In this document: one piece after another, positions 1 to 6,031 of the stretch
Numbering within the stretch: the first letter of the stretch is position 1
Layout: every line of letters begins with the position of its first letter
NCBI GenBank assembly: GCA_002699335.1
Contig: PACG01000030.1
Span: 1 to 6,031, forward strand
Length of the DNA stretch: 6,031 bases
Origin: Candidatus Poribacteria bacterium
GTDB taxonomy: Bacteria > Poribacteria > WGA-4E > UBA9662
Direction: 5' to 3'
The notes under the pieces: generated by a model
Databases searched by the model: none
What the model was told of the DNA's origin: nothing
What the model saw: the letters and a program-made list of their open reading frames with translations, nothing else
Position numbers and translations under genes: made by a program

Positions 1-38
1 ATGCCACCGCAACCAATAATTGCGATTCGAATAGCCAT
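1..38 (-). CDS. N-terminus of a probable Gfo/Idh/MocA-like NAD(P)-dependent oxidoreductase (partial)
   Basis: Only the first 12 codons are inside the window; the gene continues off the left edge. Reading leftward from an ATG at 38-36, the peptide is MAIRIAIIGCGG. A short hydrophobic beta strand followed by a glycine-rich turn is how NAD(P)-binding Rossmann folds begin. The IGCGG form right at the N-terminus is typical of the Gfo/Idh/MocA family, which oxidises or reduces sugars and inositols in the cytoplasm. The start is well supported: AAAGGA lies 8 bases upstream at 52-47. The gene is divergent from the E2 gene across about 220 bases. A sugar oxidoreductase would fit a neighbourhood containing a sulfatase, but that link is inferred. 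Other Rossmann enzymes, for example a homoserine dehydrogenase or another reductase, cannot be excluded from 12 residues. I am fairly sure a gene starts here and less sure of its family. Confidence 0.6.
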   Translation of the reverse strand, partial: MAIRIAIIGCGG

Positions 39-258
39 ACGTTAATTCCTTTCGTTATTTATATGATTTTTACTTGTTGATATCATTTCAAAACACTGGC
101 ATGTTGTGCAAGTTTCCTTTTATGTGATTACATGACGATGTATGATATATTATTATGTTATTCTACACAAATGTAATTTTTGGAACGCTTACGTTAAAGG
201 TTACACAGTGTCCAATTTATCGCAAGCACATTTTGTGAGTTTCAGTTAAAAATACCTT
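39..258. promoter_or_regulatory. Divergent intergenic region carrying promoters for both directions
   Basis: This AT-rich, 220-base stretch has no convincing gene and separates two divergent starts, so it should hold both promoters. No site matches a full sigma-70 consensus. Rightward candidates are TTGATA (77-82) with a poor -10 at 100-105, and the run at 141-156, which contains TATGAT, an extended TG-A-TATATT at 143-151, and TATTAT without a good -35. Leftward, TATAAA lies at 63-58, but it would give a very short leader. Small palindromes that could be operator half-sites are TGATATCA (78-85), ACAC-A-GTGT (203-211) and CACA-TTT-TGTG (227-237). These are short enough to arise by chance. I see no riboswitch-like structure and no strong terminator. 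Confidence 0.5.
47..52 (-). promoter_or_regulatory. Ribosome binding site of the divergent left-edge gene
   Basis: On the - strand this reads AAAGGA, 8 bases before the ATG at 38-36. It is the main evidence that the short reading frame at the left edge is a real gene start. Confidence 0.6.
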
Positions 259-1641
259 ATGGCAACCGCGATCATCATGCCCAAATTGGGCCAGTCGGTA
301 GAAAGTTGTATTATCGTTGACTGGAAAAAGGAGGCAGGAGATGAAATTGCTCAAGGGGAGACAATCTGCGAAGTAGAAACTGACAAAGCGTTGTTGGAAA
401 TAGATAGTTCGGTATCAGGTACTGTTCTGGAAATATTCTTCCAGACAGGAGATGAGGTCCATGTCCAAACTAACATTGCAGCCGTCGGCGAACTGGGCGA
501 AAACGTGAGTAATCTTCGACCTGATAATATGAGGCCAGAAAATTCTGGTCTGTCAGTAGAGAGGATTACTGCTACTGATAATGAGATTGAGGCTCCTGTG
601 GAATCTTGTACAGTCAATCCTCGGTCGATGGTAGAAGGTGTTCCGAGACAATCGGATTTGAATTTCAGTATATCTCCGCGTGCTGAAGCTTTGGCAACAA
701 AGTTAGGAATAGATACTTCGGGTATTCAAGGAACGGGTCCTAATGGTCGGGTTATAGAGAAAGACGTAGAATTTGCCTCCTTAACCCGTCAACCAGTGAC
801 TCCATTAGCCAGAGCAGTAGCCACCGAACAGAATTTGATTGTACCTGCATCTGGGTCGGGTATTGGTAGCCGGGTTATACTGGACGATCTGAAGTCTGGA
901 ATTACGCTACCTGAAACCATGGTTCTTGTTGATGTCCGTAAACAAGAAATTCTCGCCCAAAGGATGCGCAGGGTCATCGCTGAACGTATGTTAAATTCTG
1001 TCCAGTCAACAACTCGATTTACCTTGAATGCTTCGGCAGACGCACGCAACTTATTATCTCTTCGTCAACGATTAAAGAAACATGCCGAATTACAGCAAGT
1101 TACAATTAATGATCTGATTCTTTTTCTGGTATCCAGAGCACTGATTGATTATCCTCAGCTCAACGCGCTTTTTGCCAATAATTCCATTTCTCGATCCAAA
1201 CAGGTAAATTTAGGGTTTACGGTAGATACTGAACGCGGCTTGTTGGTACCAATTATTAAGAACGCTGATGACTTGAGCTTGAAGGAGATGTCTCAAGAAG
1301 CCAAACGTTTGTCTTCTGTCTGTTTGGAAGGTAAAGTGTCTCCGGATGACTTGATAGGTGGTACGTTTACAGTCATCAATCTGGGAATTCTGGGAATCGA
1401 GAGTTTTACTCCCATATTGAATGTCCCACAAGTCGGAATTTTGGGTGTAGGTGACGTTAATTTAAAACCTGTAGAAGTTAATGGTAAGATAGAATTCATT
1501 TCTCACATCAGATTATCTTTCACTGTAAATCGCCAGACGGTTGAAGATTTTCCTGCTGCTCGTTTTCTATGTGCGTTTTCGCAGCAGATATCAAAAATTG
1601 ATTCGGTTGTTGATATAACTGAAAAAACTTTCAATGAATAA
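259..1641 (+). CDS. Dihydrolipoamide acyltransferase (E2) of a 2-oxo-acid dehydrogenase complex, with altered active-site motif
   Basis: E2 is the structural core of the complex and normally transfers the acyl group from the lipoyl arm to CoA. This 460-residue protein opens with a lipoyl domain (about 1-80) starting MATAIIMPKLGQSVES, with lipoylated lysine K43 in ETDKA. A flexible linker leads to a subunit-binding domain (about 137-171, ending GTGPNGRVIEKDV) and a second one (about 180-213, starting TPLARAVA). The acyltransferase domain spans about 228-450 and keeps GFTVDTERGLLVPII (319-333), GGTFTVINLG (367-376), an ESFTPILN segment and PAARFL (432-437). The catalytic HxxxDG motif is lost: where DHRxxDG is expected, residues 424-430 read NRQTVED. 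The usual catalytic histidine is therefore R425, and D-G is E429-D430. The frame is otherwise intact, so I do not call it a pseudogene. No clear ribosome binding site precedes the ATG, but the N-terminus matches the family exactly. It ends in a double TAA. The family assignment is certain; activity is doubtful. Confidence 0.95.
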   Translation: MATAIIMPKLGQSVESCIIVDWKKEAGDEIAQGETICEVETDKALLEIDSSVSGTVLEIFFQTGDEVHVQTNIAAVGELGENVSNLRPDNMRPENSGLSVERITATDNEIEAPVESCTVNPRSMVEGVPRQSDLNFSISPRAEALATKLGIDTSGIQGTGPNGRVIEKDVEFASLTRQPVTPLARAVATEQNLIVPASGSGIGSRVILDDLKSGITLPETMVLVDVRKQEILAQRMRRVIAERMLNSVQSTTRFTLNASADARNLLSLRQRLKKHAELQQVTINDLILFLVSRALIDYPQLNALFANNSISRSKQVNLGFTVDTERGLLVPIIKNADDLSLKEMSQEAKRLSSVCLEGKVSPDDLIGGTFTVINLGILGIESFTPILNVPQVGILGVGDVNLKPVEVNGKIEFISHIRLSFTVNRQTVEDFPAARFLCAFSQQISKIDSVVDITEKTFNE

Positions 1642-1666
1642 TAAGAAATTCAAAACATCGTAATGT

Positions 1667-1671
1667 AAGGA
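1667..1671 (+). promoter_or_regulatory. Ribosome binding site of the E3 gene
   Basis: AAGGA lies 4 bases before the ATG at 1676 and 13 bases before a second in-frame ATG at 1685. Neither spacing is ideal, so the true E3 start may be either codon. The choice changes only three residues ahead of the FAD-binding strand. Confidence 0.5.
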
Positions 1672-1675
1672 ATAG

Positions 1676-3037
1676 ATGACTTCAATGGAAAAAGACAGAT
1701 TATATGATTTAATTATTATCGGTGCTGGCCCAGGAGGATATATCGCAGCCGAAAGAGCCGGATCAAAGGGTAAAAAGGTGTTATTGGTTGAAAAGGCAGA
1801 TCTGGGAGGAGTTTGCTTGAATGCAGGATGTATTCCTAGCAAAACATTGATCAATTCGGGCAAGTTGTTTGCTCAAGCTTGCAATTTAGACGTTTATGGA
1901 GTAACTGTCGAGAATCCGCGTTTTGACCTGGCAAAAGCTATGGCCTATAAACAGAGGGTAATAAAAACTCTACGTAACGGTGTTGGCTTCCAAATGAAAC
2001 AACGCCAAGTCGATATTCTAACAGGAGATGCCTCTTTTATCGACCAGCGTACGGTCCAAGTTAACGGGGATAAATATCAAGCAGAAAACGTAATTGTCGC
2101 AACTGGCGCATCTCCTGTGTTACCACCAATTTCTGGTTTGGACGAAGCACATGTGGTAACCAGCAAGGAGATTCTTGAAGTTGATAAGTTACCGGACCAT
2201 TTAGTTGTCATTGGTGGTGGTGCAATTGGATGCGAATTTGCTTCCTTTTTTTCAAATGTGGGCGTTCAGGTGTCACTGATTGAAGTCTTGCCAGAAATTA
2301 TCTTCCCTTTGGACAATGAGTTAGCTGGCATGTTGCGAAAATCAATCAAAGGAGTAAATTTTCATCTCGAATCTAAAGTTGAGCGTATTACTGCCAACAG
2401 TGTTGTTTATAGTCAAAACGGAGAATCTAAGAATATATCCTGCGATATGGTTCTAGTATCGGTGGGAAGGAAACCTAACGTTGAAGGGCTAGGATTAGAA
2501 AATATCGATATTGACTTCGACCAACACGGCATTAAGGTCAATCAGGCTATGCAAACCAATGTCCCTCATATTTATGCTGTTGGCGATGTTACAGGTACAT
2601 CGATGTTAGCCCATTCCGCTTCCCGCATGGGAGAAGTAGCCGTCAGGAATATGTCTGGTGAACAGGATACCATGCGTTATCACGCAATACCTTGGGTGGT
2701 CTACACCAACCCCGAAGCTGCTTGGGTAGGTATGACCGAAGCAGAAGCGAAGGATAAGGGGATTCCAGTTAAAACAGCTAAACTGCCAATGAATGCTAAT
2801 GGACGGTTCCTAGTGGAAAATTCCGGAAAAAGAGGGATTTGCAAAGTCGTGGTAGATGCACAGACAGACTTGTTGTTGGGTGTCCAGATGGTTGGTGCAA
2901 CTTGTTCCGAAATAATTTACGGTGCGGCTGCCATGATTGAAGACGAATTCAGAGTTCAGGACATCAAAGATGTTATTTTCCCTCATCCGACAGTATCAGA
3001 AATTTTAAAAGATACACTGTATTACCTACCAGCATAA
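1676..3037 (+). CDS. lpdA: Dihydrolipoamide dehydrogenase (E3)
   Basis: This cytoplasmic FAD flavoprotein reoxidises the dihydrolipoyl arm of E2 and reduces NAD+. At 453 residues it is a normal, slightly short E3 with no fused lipoyl domain. In order it shows the FAD-binding GAGPGG at 16-21, the redox-active disulfide C47/C52 in GGVCLNAGCIPSK, an ATG motif at 142-144, and the NAD-binding GGGAIG at 180-185. E203 at the end of the next strand favours NAD over NADP. The second FAD motif, YAVGDVTG, is at 300-307 with D304. The C-terminal interface has HPTVSE, where H437 and E442 match the catalytic His-Glu pair. All key residues are present, so it should be active. It lies 34 bases after E2 and 39 bases before E1, within one likely operon. 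Leucine codons are mostly TTA/TTG (CTG 5 of 34). The start may be 1676 or 1685. Confidence 0.97.
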   Translation: MTSMEKDRLYDLIIIGAGPGGYIAAERAGSKGKKVLLVEKADLGGVCLNAGCIPSKTLINSGKLFAQACNLDVYGVTVENPRFDLAKAMAYKQRVIKTLRNGVGFQMKQRQVDILTGDASFIDQRTVQVNGDKYQAENVIVATGASPVLPPISGLDEAHVVTSKEILEVDKLPDHLVVIGGGAIGCEFASFFSNVGVQVSLIEVLPEIIFPLDNELAGMLRKSIKGVNFHLESKVERITANSVVYSQNGESKNISCDMVLVSVGRKPNVEGLGLENIDIDFDQHGIKVNQAMQTNVPHIYAVGDVTGTSMLAHSASRMGEVAVRNMSGEQDTMRYHAIPWVVYTNPEAAWVGMTEAEAKDKGIPVKTAKLPMNANGRFLVENSGKRGICKVVVDAQTDLLLGVQMVGATCSEIIYGAAAMIEDEFRVQDIKDVIFPHPTVSEILKDTLYYLPA

Positions 3038-3062
3038 ATTAAAATGATAGAGTTCTACAGTT

Positions 3063-3068
3063 GAGGAG
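3063..3068 (+). promoter_or_regulatory. Ribosome binding site that fixes the TTG start of the E1 gene
   Basis: GAGGAG lies 8 bases before the TTG at 3077, an ideal spacing. It is the strongest ribosome binding site in the operon and supports TTG as the start codon. The next in-frame ATG is within the conserved alpha domain (LVRMYRD) and would remove the N-terminus. Confidence 0.75.
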
Positions 3069-3076
3069 AATTAGGA

Positions 3077-5533
3077 TTGCCTAAGTCAATTACCATTCAT
3101 CCTGCTGATATTCGCCAAAAATCGGTTATAAAAAGCCAGGAAATACCTGTAAACGCTTATACTGCGGATCCTGCACAGGAAACCCGAAGATACGGCACAG
3201 AAAACTTGGTGCGCATGTACCGGGATATGGTCTACATTCGTGAATTTGAAACCATGTTGGACCAAATCAAAAAAGAAGGTGCCTATGCAGGAATCGAGTA
3301 CGATCACCGTGGTCCAGCACATCTTTCCATCGGACAGGAAGCCGCTGTTGTCGGACAGTGCTATCATCTCTTACCAGAAGATTTTATTTTTGGATCTCAT
3401 CGCAGCCATGGAGAAATTTTGGCCAAAAGTTTTTCTGCCATTGAAGTATTAGACCAAAATGAATTGATGGACGTTATGGAATCTTATCTGGATGGAATGC
3501 TCCTTAGAACGGTAGAGACCTTTACTCAAGGTAATATTAAGGATCTTGCCATCAATTATGTCCTCTATGGCACATTGGCCGAGATCTTTGGCAGGGAAAA
3601 TGGTTTCAATAAAGGTATGGGGGGATCGATGCATGCGTTTTTTCCTCCCTTTGGTGTTATGCCTAATAATGCCATCGTTGGTGGTTCTGCTGACATTGCC
3701 ACAGGAGCAGCCCTCTTTAAAAGGGTTAATCGCAAACCCGGGATTGTCATCGCTAATATCGGTGACGCTTCCATGGGATGCGGCCCGGTTTGGGAAGCTA
3801 TGACATTTGCTGCTATGGATCAGTATCGTGCTTTATGGGATTCGGATTTGGGTGGAAACCCACCAATCATTTTCAATTTTATGAATAATTTTTATGGAAT
3901 GGGAGGGCAAACCAAAGGGGAGACAATGGGATTTGACACCCTGGCTCGAGTTGGGTTAGGCGTCAACCCTGAGGCAATGCATTCGGAATCTATAGACGGC
4001 TATAATCCTCTAGCTGTAGCAGATGCAATAGGGCGTAAACGCGAAATCTTGGAAAAAGGATGGGGTCCTGTTTTATTAGATACTATAACCTATCGTATCT
4101 CTGGACATTCTCCTTCTGATGCTTCTTCCTACCGCGATAAATTGGAAATAGATCTCTGGCAACAGCAGGATGCGCTGATAAGTTACGGGACATACTTGAA
4201 AAACAATGATCACGCAGATGAAGATTGTTTTCAAAGTTTTGAGTTGGATATTAAAGATCGTTTGAAAGAGGTGTTGAAGGCTTCAAGTTGTTTAGAAACT
4301 TCTCCCCGCATAAACATCCAAGTTGATACTATTGGAAAGATGATGTTTTCCGACCAATATAAGGAACGTATGTTGGATGATGAACCAGAAGTACTTATTC
4401 CTAAAGAAGAGAGTCGTCTAAAATCAACTCTGAAAAAACATCGTTTTGGGTTACAAGATGGAAAACCATTACCCAAACTTCAGTGCCTAACATATGCTGA
4501 AGCGCTCTTTGAAGCCATGGTTTACCGTTTTTATGAAGATCCGACCATGATTGCGTATGGTGAAGAAAACCGTGATTGGGGTGGAGCGTTCAGTGTGTAC
4601 CGTGGTTTGACAGAGTGTTTACCCTATCATCGATTGTTCAACTCACCTATTTCCGAAGCTGCCATTGTGGGAACAGCAGTTGGTTATGCCCTTTCTGGAG
4701 GTCGCGTGGTGGCAGAATTAATGTATTGCGACTTTATGGGACGAGCTGGGGATGAGATTTTCAACCAGATGGCAAAGTGGCAGTCAATGTCTGCTAATTC
4801 GCTGCAGATGCCGCTGGTCCTGCGTGTCTCGGTGGGATCCAAGTATGGTGCGCAACATTCTCAGGACTGGAGCTCGATCGTGGCACATATCCCGGGGCTG
4901 AAAGTTATGTTTCCCGCCACTCCTTATGATGCGAAAGGAATGCTGAATCTTGCTCTCTGCGGAACAGATCCCGTCGTCTTCTTTGAGAGTCAACGTCTGT
5001 ATTCTGAACCGGAAGTTCTTGTTGAAGGTGGGGTGCCGATTGATTATTACCAGATAGAGATGGGCGAACCTATGATCCATAGAAGCGGCAAAGATATAAC
5101 CATCCTCACTATTGGCGCAACCTTATATCGGGCGCTGGATGCGGCTGAAGAACTGGGAAAAAAGTACGGCATTTCTGCAGAAGTTATTGATGCCCGTTTC
5201 GTTAATCCGCTAAATTATGCCAAAATTGTTGAGTCAGTAAAAAAAACTGGGAAGATTTTGCTGGCATCAGATGCTTGTGAACGGGGATCTTTTCTTCATA
5301 CGCTCGCTTCCAATATCAGTCAGCTGGTTTTTGATTATTTGGATGGTCCTGTTAGCGTGGTTGGTTCCCGCAATTGGATTACACCGGCTGCTGAGTTAGA
5401 AGAATCATTTTTTCCACAGAAAGATTGGATTATCGACACTATTCATGAGCGAATTCTGCCAATTCCCGGTCATAAGGTAACGACTCTACAAACCACGGAA
5501 GAGATTCTGAGACGTAATCGCCTGGGTATCTGA
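3077..5533 (+). CDS. Fused alpha-beta 2-oxo-acid dehydrogenase E1 (thiamine diphosphate dependent)
   Basis: This 818-residue protein joins the alpha and beta chains of a heterotetrameric-type E1 in one chain. E1 decarboxylates a 2-oxo acid on thiamine diphosphate and acylates the E2 lipoyl arm. The alpha part (about 45-370) has SHRSHG (107-112), GGSMH (182-186), a thiamine diphosphate/Mg motif GDAS (229-232) to NN (270-271), and the conserved loop [10 protein letters not shown] (339-348) with H344. A charged linker runs from about 375 to 470. The beta part begins near LTYAEAL (471-477), with GEE at 495-497 (the glutamate expected to activate the cofactor), the E1-beta [13 protein letters not shown] region, and the conserved histidine H594 in GAQHSQ. 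The diphosphate motif is GDA, not GDG, and its spacing to NN is 39 residues against roughly 27 in standard E1-alpha. From memory this is a subfamily trait. It starts at TTG with GAGGAG 8 bases upstream. Codon use changes within the beta part near base 4801. The substrate cannot be assigned. Confidence 0.95.
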   Translation: MPKSITIHPADIRQKSVIKSQEIPVNAYTADPAQETRRYGTENLVRMYRDMVYIREFETMLDQIKKEGAYAGIEYDHRGPAHLSIGQEAAVVGQCYHLLPEDFIFGSHRSHGEILAKSFSAIEVLDQNELMDVMESYLDGMLLRTVETFTQGNIKDLAINYVLYGTLAEIFGRENGFNKGMGGSMHAFFPPFGVMPNNAIVGGSADIATGAALFKRVNRKPGIVIANIGDASMGCGPVWEAMTFAAMDQYRALWDSDLGGNPPIIFNFMNNFYGMGGQTKGETMGFDTLARVGLGVNPEAMHSESIDGYNPLAVADAIGRKREILEKGWGPVLLDTITYRISGHSPSDASSYRDKLEIDLWQQQDALISYGTYLKNNDHADEDCFQSFELDIKDRLKEVLKASSCLETSPRINIQVDTIGKMMFSDQYKERMLDDEPEVLIPKEESRLKSTLKKHRFGLQDGKPLPKLQCLTYAEALFEAMVYRFYEDPTMIAYGEENRDWGGAFSVYRGLTECLPYHRLFNSPISEAAIVGTAVGYALSGGRVVAELMYCDFMGRAGDEIFNQMAKWQSMSANSLQMPLVLRVSVGSKYGAQHSQDWSSIVAHIPGLKVMFPATPYDAKGMLNLALCGTDPVVFFESQRLYSEPEVLVEGGVPIDYYQIEMGEPMIHRSGKDITILTIGATLYRALDAAEELGKKYGISAEVIDARFVNPLNYAKIVESVKKTGKILLASDACERGSFLHTLASNISQLVFDYLDGPVSVVGSRNWITPAAELEESFFPQKDWIIDTIHERILPIPGHKVTTLQTTEEILRRNRLGI

Positions 5534-6031
5534 GTCATCTCACTGCGGCAGTAAAATATCCGGCAGTTGGAAACTGTCACCGGTCTCCTCAACCCAGCTA
5601 GCCAGCAGATTGTGACAATATTCTTTTGGTTCTTGGTAAGACCTATCGTAGACATAGTTGGCTTGCTCGTAGTGGTCTTCAGCAGTATTGAATAGCAACC
5701 AGTCGTTACCAGAAGTGCAAACGTATTTCCATCCGTCTCTGGTAATCACACCGCGCCAAGCCTTGTTGACTGAATGCCGGTGGAACTTACGTGGGATTTG
5801 TTGCAGGTAAGCGGATTCTGGCTCTTTATTGGTCTTTGGTGGCCCTTTGTACTCCGGTGCATCAGGACGGATACAATGTGCCGAGTAATCGTATCCCACC
5901 ATGCCTGTTGGGACGGGAATACCACAAAGACCCAGTGTTGTCGGGGCAATATCAACGTGGTTGATAACTGCTTCAGTGCATCCAACCTTCATCCCATATC
6001 TACCGCCCACCTTGGCAATAATAAACGGTAT
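4801..6031. other. Segment with CTG-rich codon use, beginning inside the E1 gene
   Basis: From base 4801 the E1 gene uses CTG for 13 of 25 leucines and CCG for 6 of 14 prolines. In the same gene upstream, CTG is 4 of 45 and CCG 2 of 25. Hand-counted GC is about 46.5% for 4801-5520 against about 41.7% for 4081-4800. The convergent sulfatase also uses CTG (6 of 10 leucines), while E2 (10 of 46) and E3 (5 of 34) do not. The protein reads through the boundary without any break in E1-beta homology. A homologous recombination junction or an assembly join are the likeliest explanations; the exact edge is uncertain by some tens of bases. Confidence 0.5.
5540..6031 (-). CDS. Sulfatase, family S1 (C-terminal part, cut by the window edge)
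   Basis: The visible 163 codons are the C-terminal end of a sulfatase that hydrolyses sulfate esters, probably from polysaccharides or glycans. The frame is open to base 6031, so the gene starts outside the window; the GTG at 6010-6008 is internal. Near the edge, IPFII followed by INHVDIAPTTLGLCGIPVP matches the sulfatase segment where a conserved HVDIAPT strand precedes the IPVP turn. Further on, WRGVITRDGWKYVC, then WLLFNTAED and HYEQANYV, match the C-terminal subdomain's R-G-V, K-Y and L-F-D-x-x-x-D-P-x-E-x-x-N pattern, with His in place of the usual Pro. The catalytic C/S-x-P-S-R motif and any signal peptide lie off the window, so activity, export and substrate cannot be judged. It is convergent with E1, 6 bases from its stop. 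It may pair with the sugar-oxidoreductase-like gene at the left edge in carbohydrate use, but that is inference. Confidence 0.92.
   Translation of the reverse strand: MPFIIAKVGGRYGMKVGCTEAVINHVDIAPTTLGLCGIPVPTGMVGYDYSAHCIRPDAPEYKGPPKTNKEPESAYLQQIPRKFHRHSVNKAWRGVITRDGWKYVCTSGNDWLLFNTAEDHYEQANYVYDRSYQEPKEYCHNLLASWVEETGDSFQLPDILLPQ

Noticed and set aside
1..45. A + strand ATG at base 1 that opens a short reading frame
   Set aside because: It stops after 14 codons at TAA 43-45 and shows no coding character. The opposite strand gives a better gene start with a ribosome binding site.
259..1641. Calling the E2 gene a pseudogene because of its active-site change
   Set aside because: The frame is intact over 460 codons and all other domains are conserved. 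Substitutions cluster in one motif, which fits altered function at least as well as decay.
3048..3057. TAGA-GT-TCTA hairpin between E3 and E1
   Set aside because: The stem is only four AT-rich pairs with a two-base loop and no T-run, so it is too weak to be a terminator.
4784..5080. A 98-codon - strand reading frame inside E1
   Set aside because: It lies opposite conserved E1-beta coding sequence and has no recognisable domain or ribosome binding site, so it is a shadow frame.
5542..5552. ACTGC-G-GCAGT perfect inverted repeat as an E1 terminator
   Set aside because: The arms are separated by a single base, so no hairpin loop can form without opening the stem. It has no T-run after it and lies within the sulfatase coding end.
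5746..5985. A 79-codon - strand reading frame overlapping the sulfatase
   Set aside because: It is out of frame with the sulfatase, which has clear family motifs over the same bases. Its translation resembles nothing recognisable.
1..6031. CRISPR array, tRNA or rRNA gene, or insertion sequence
   Set aside because: I saw no regularly spaced direct repeats, no tRNA-like cloverleaf in the gaps, and no transposase or terminal inverted repeats.

Overview
The window holds a three-gene bacterial operon for a lipoyl-dependent 2-oxo-acid dehydrogenase complex on the + strand, flanked by two partial genes on the - strand. The operon order is E2 (259-1641), E3 (1676-3037), then one long E1 in which the alpha and beta subunits are fused (3077-5533). 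The gaps between genes are 34 and 39 bases with no convincing terminator, so one transcript is likely. E1 decarboxylates a 2-oxo acid on thiamine diphosphate and passes the acyl group to the lipoyl arm of E2. E2 normally moves it to CoA, and the FAD enzyme E3 reoxidises the lipoyl group with NAD+. The oxo acid (pyruvate, branched-chain or acetoin-type) cannot be settled from sequence alone.

Left edge: bases 1-38 carry the first 12 codons of a - strand gene with a good ribosome binding site and a Rossmann-type glycine motif, most like the Gfo/Idh/MocA oxidoreductases. It diverges from the E2 gene across about 220 bases of AT-rich DNA that must hold both promoters. Right edge: bases 5540-6031 are the C-terminal 163 codons of a family S1 sulfatase on the - strand, running off the window. 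It faces the end of the E1 gene with only 6 bases between the stop codons.

Two points stand out. First, the E2 keeps its lipoyl domain, two tandem subunit-binding domains and most acyltransferase core motifs, but the catalytic HxxxDG motif near its C-terminus reads R-Q-T-V-E-D. The usual active-site histidine is arginine, so this E2 may be unable to make acyl-CoA. Second, codon use changes sharply inside the E1 gene near base 4801. Leucine CTG rises from 4 of 45 leucine codons upstream to 13 of 25 downstream, and the sulfatase shares the CTG-rich pattern (6 of 10). This suggests a recombination or assembly junction inside E1.

Organism: a bacterium, about 42% GC in the hand-counted upstream E1 stretch. 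A sulfatase and a Gfo/Idh/MocA-like gene beside each other are typical of sulfated-polysaccharide degraders such as Lentisphaerota, Planctomycetota, Verrucomicrobiota or Poribacteria. The fused E1 and twin-binding-domain E2 resemble, from memory, forms seen in Clostridia, spirochaetes and Lentisphaerota. The phylum assignment is a weak inference.
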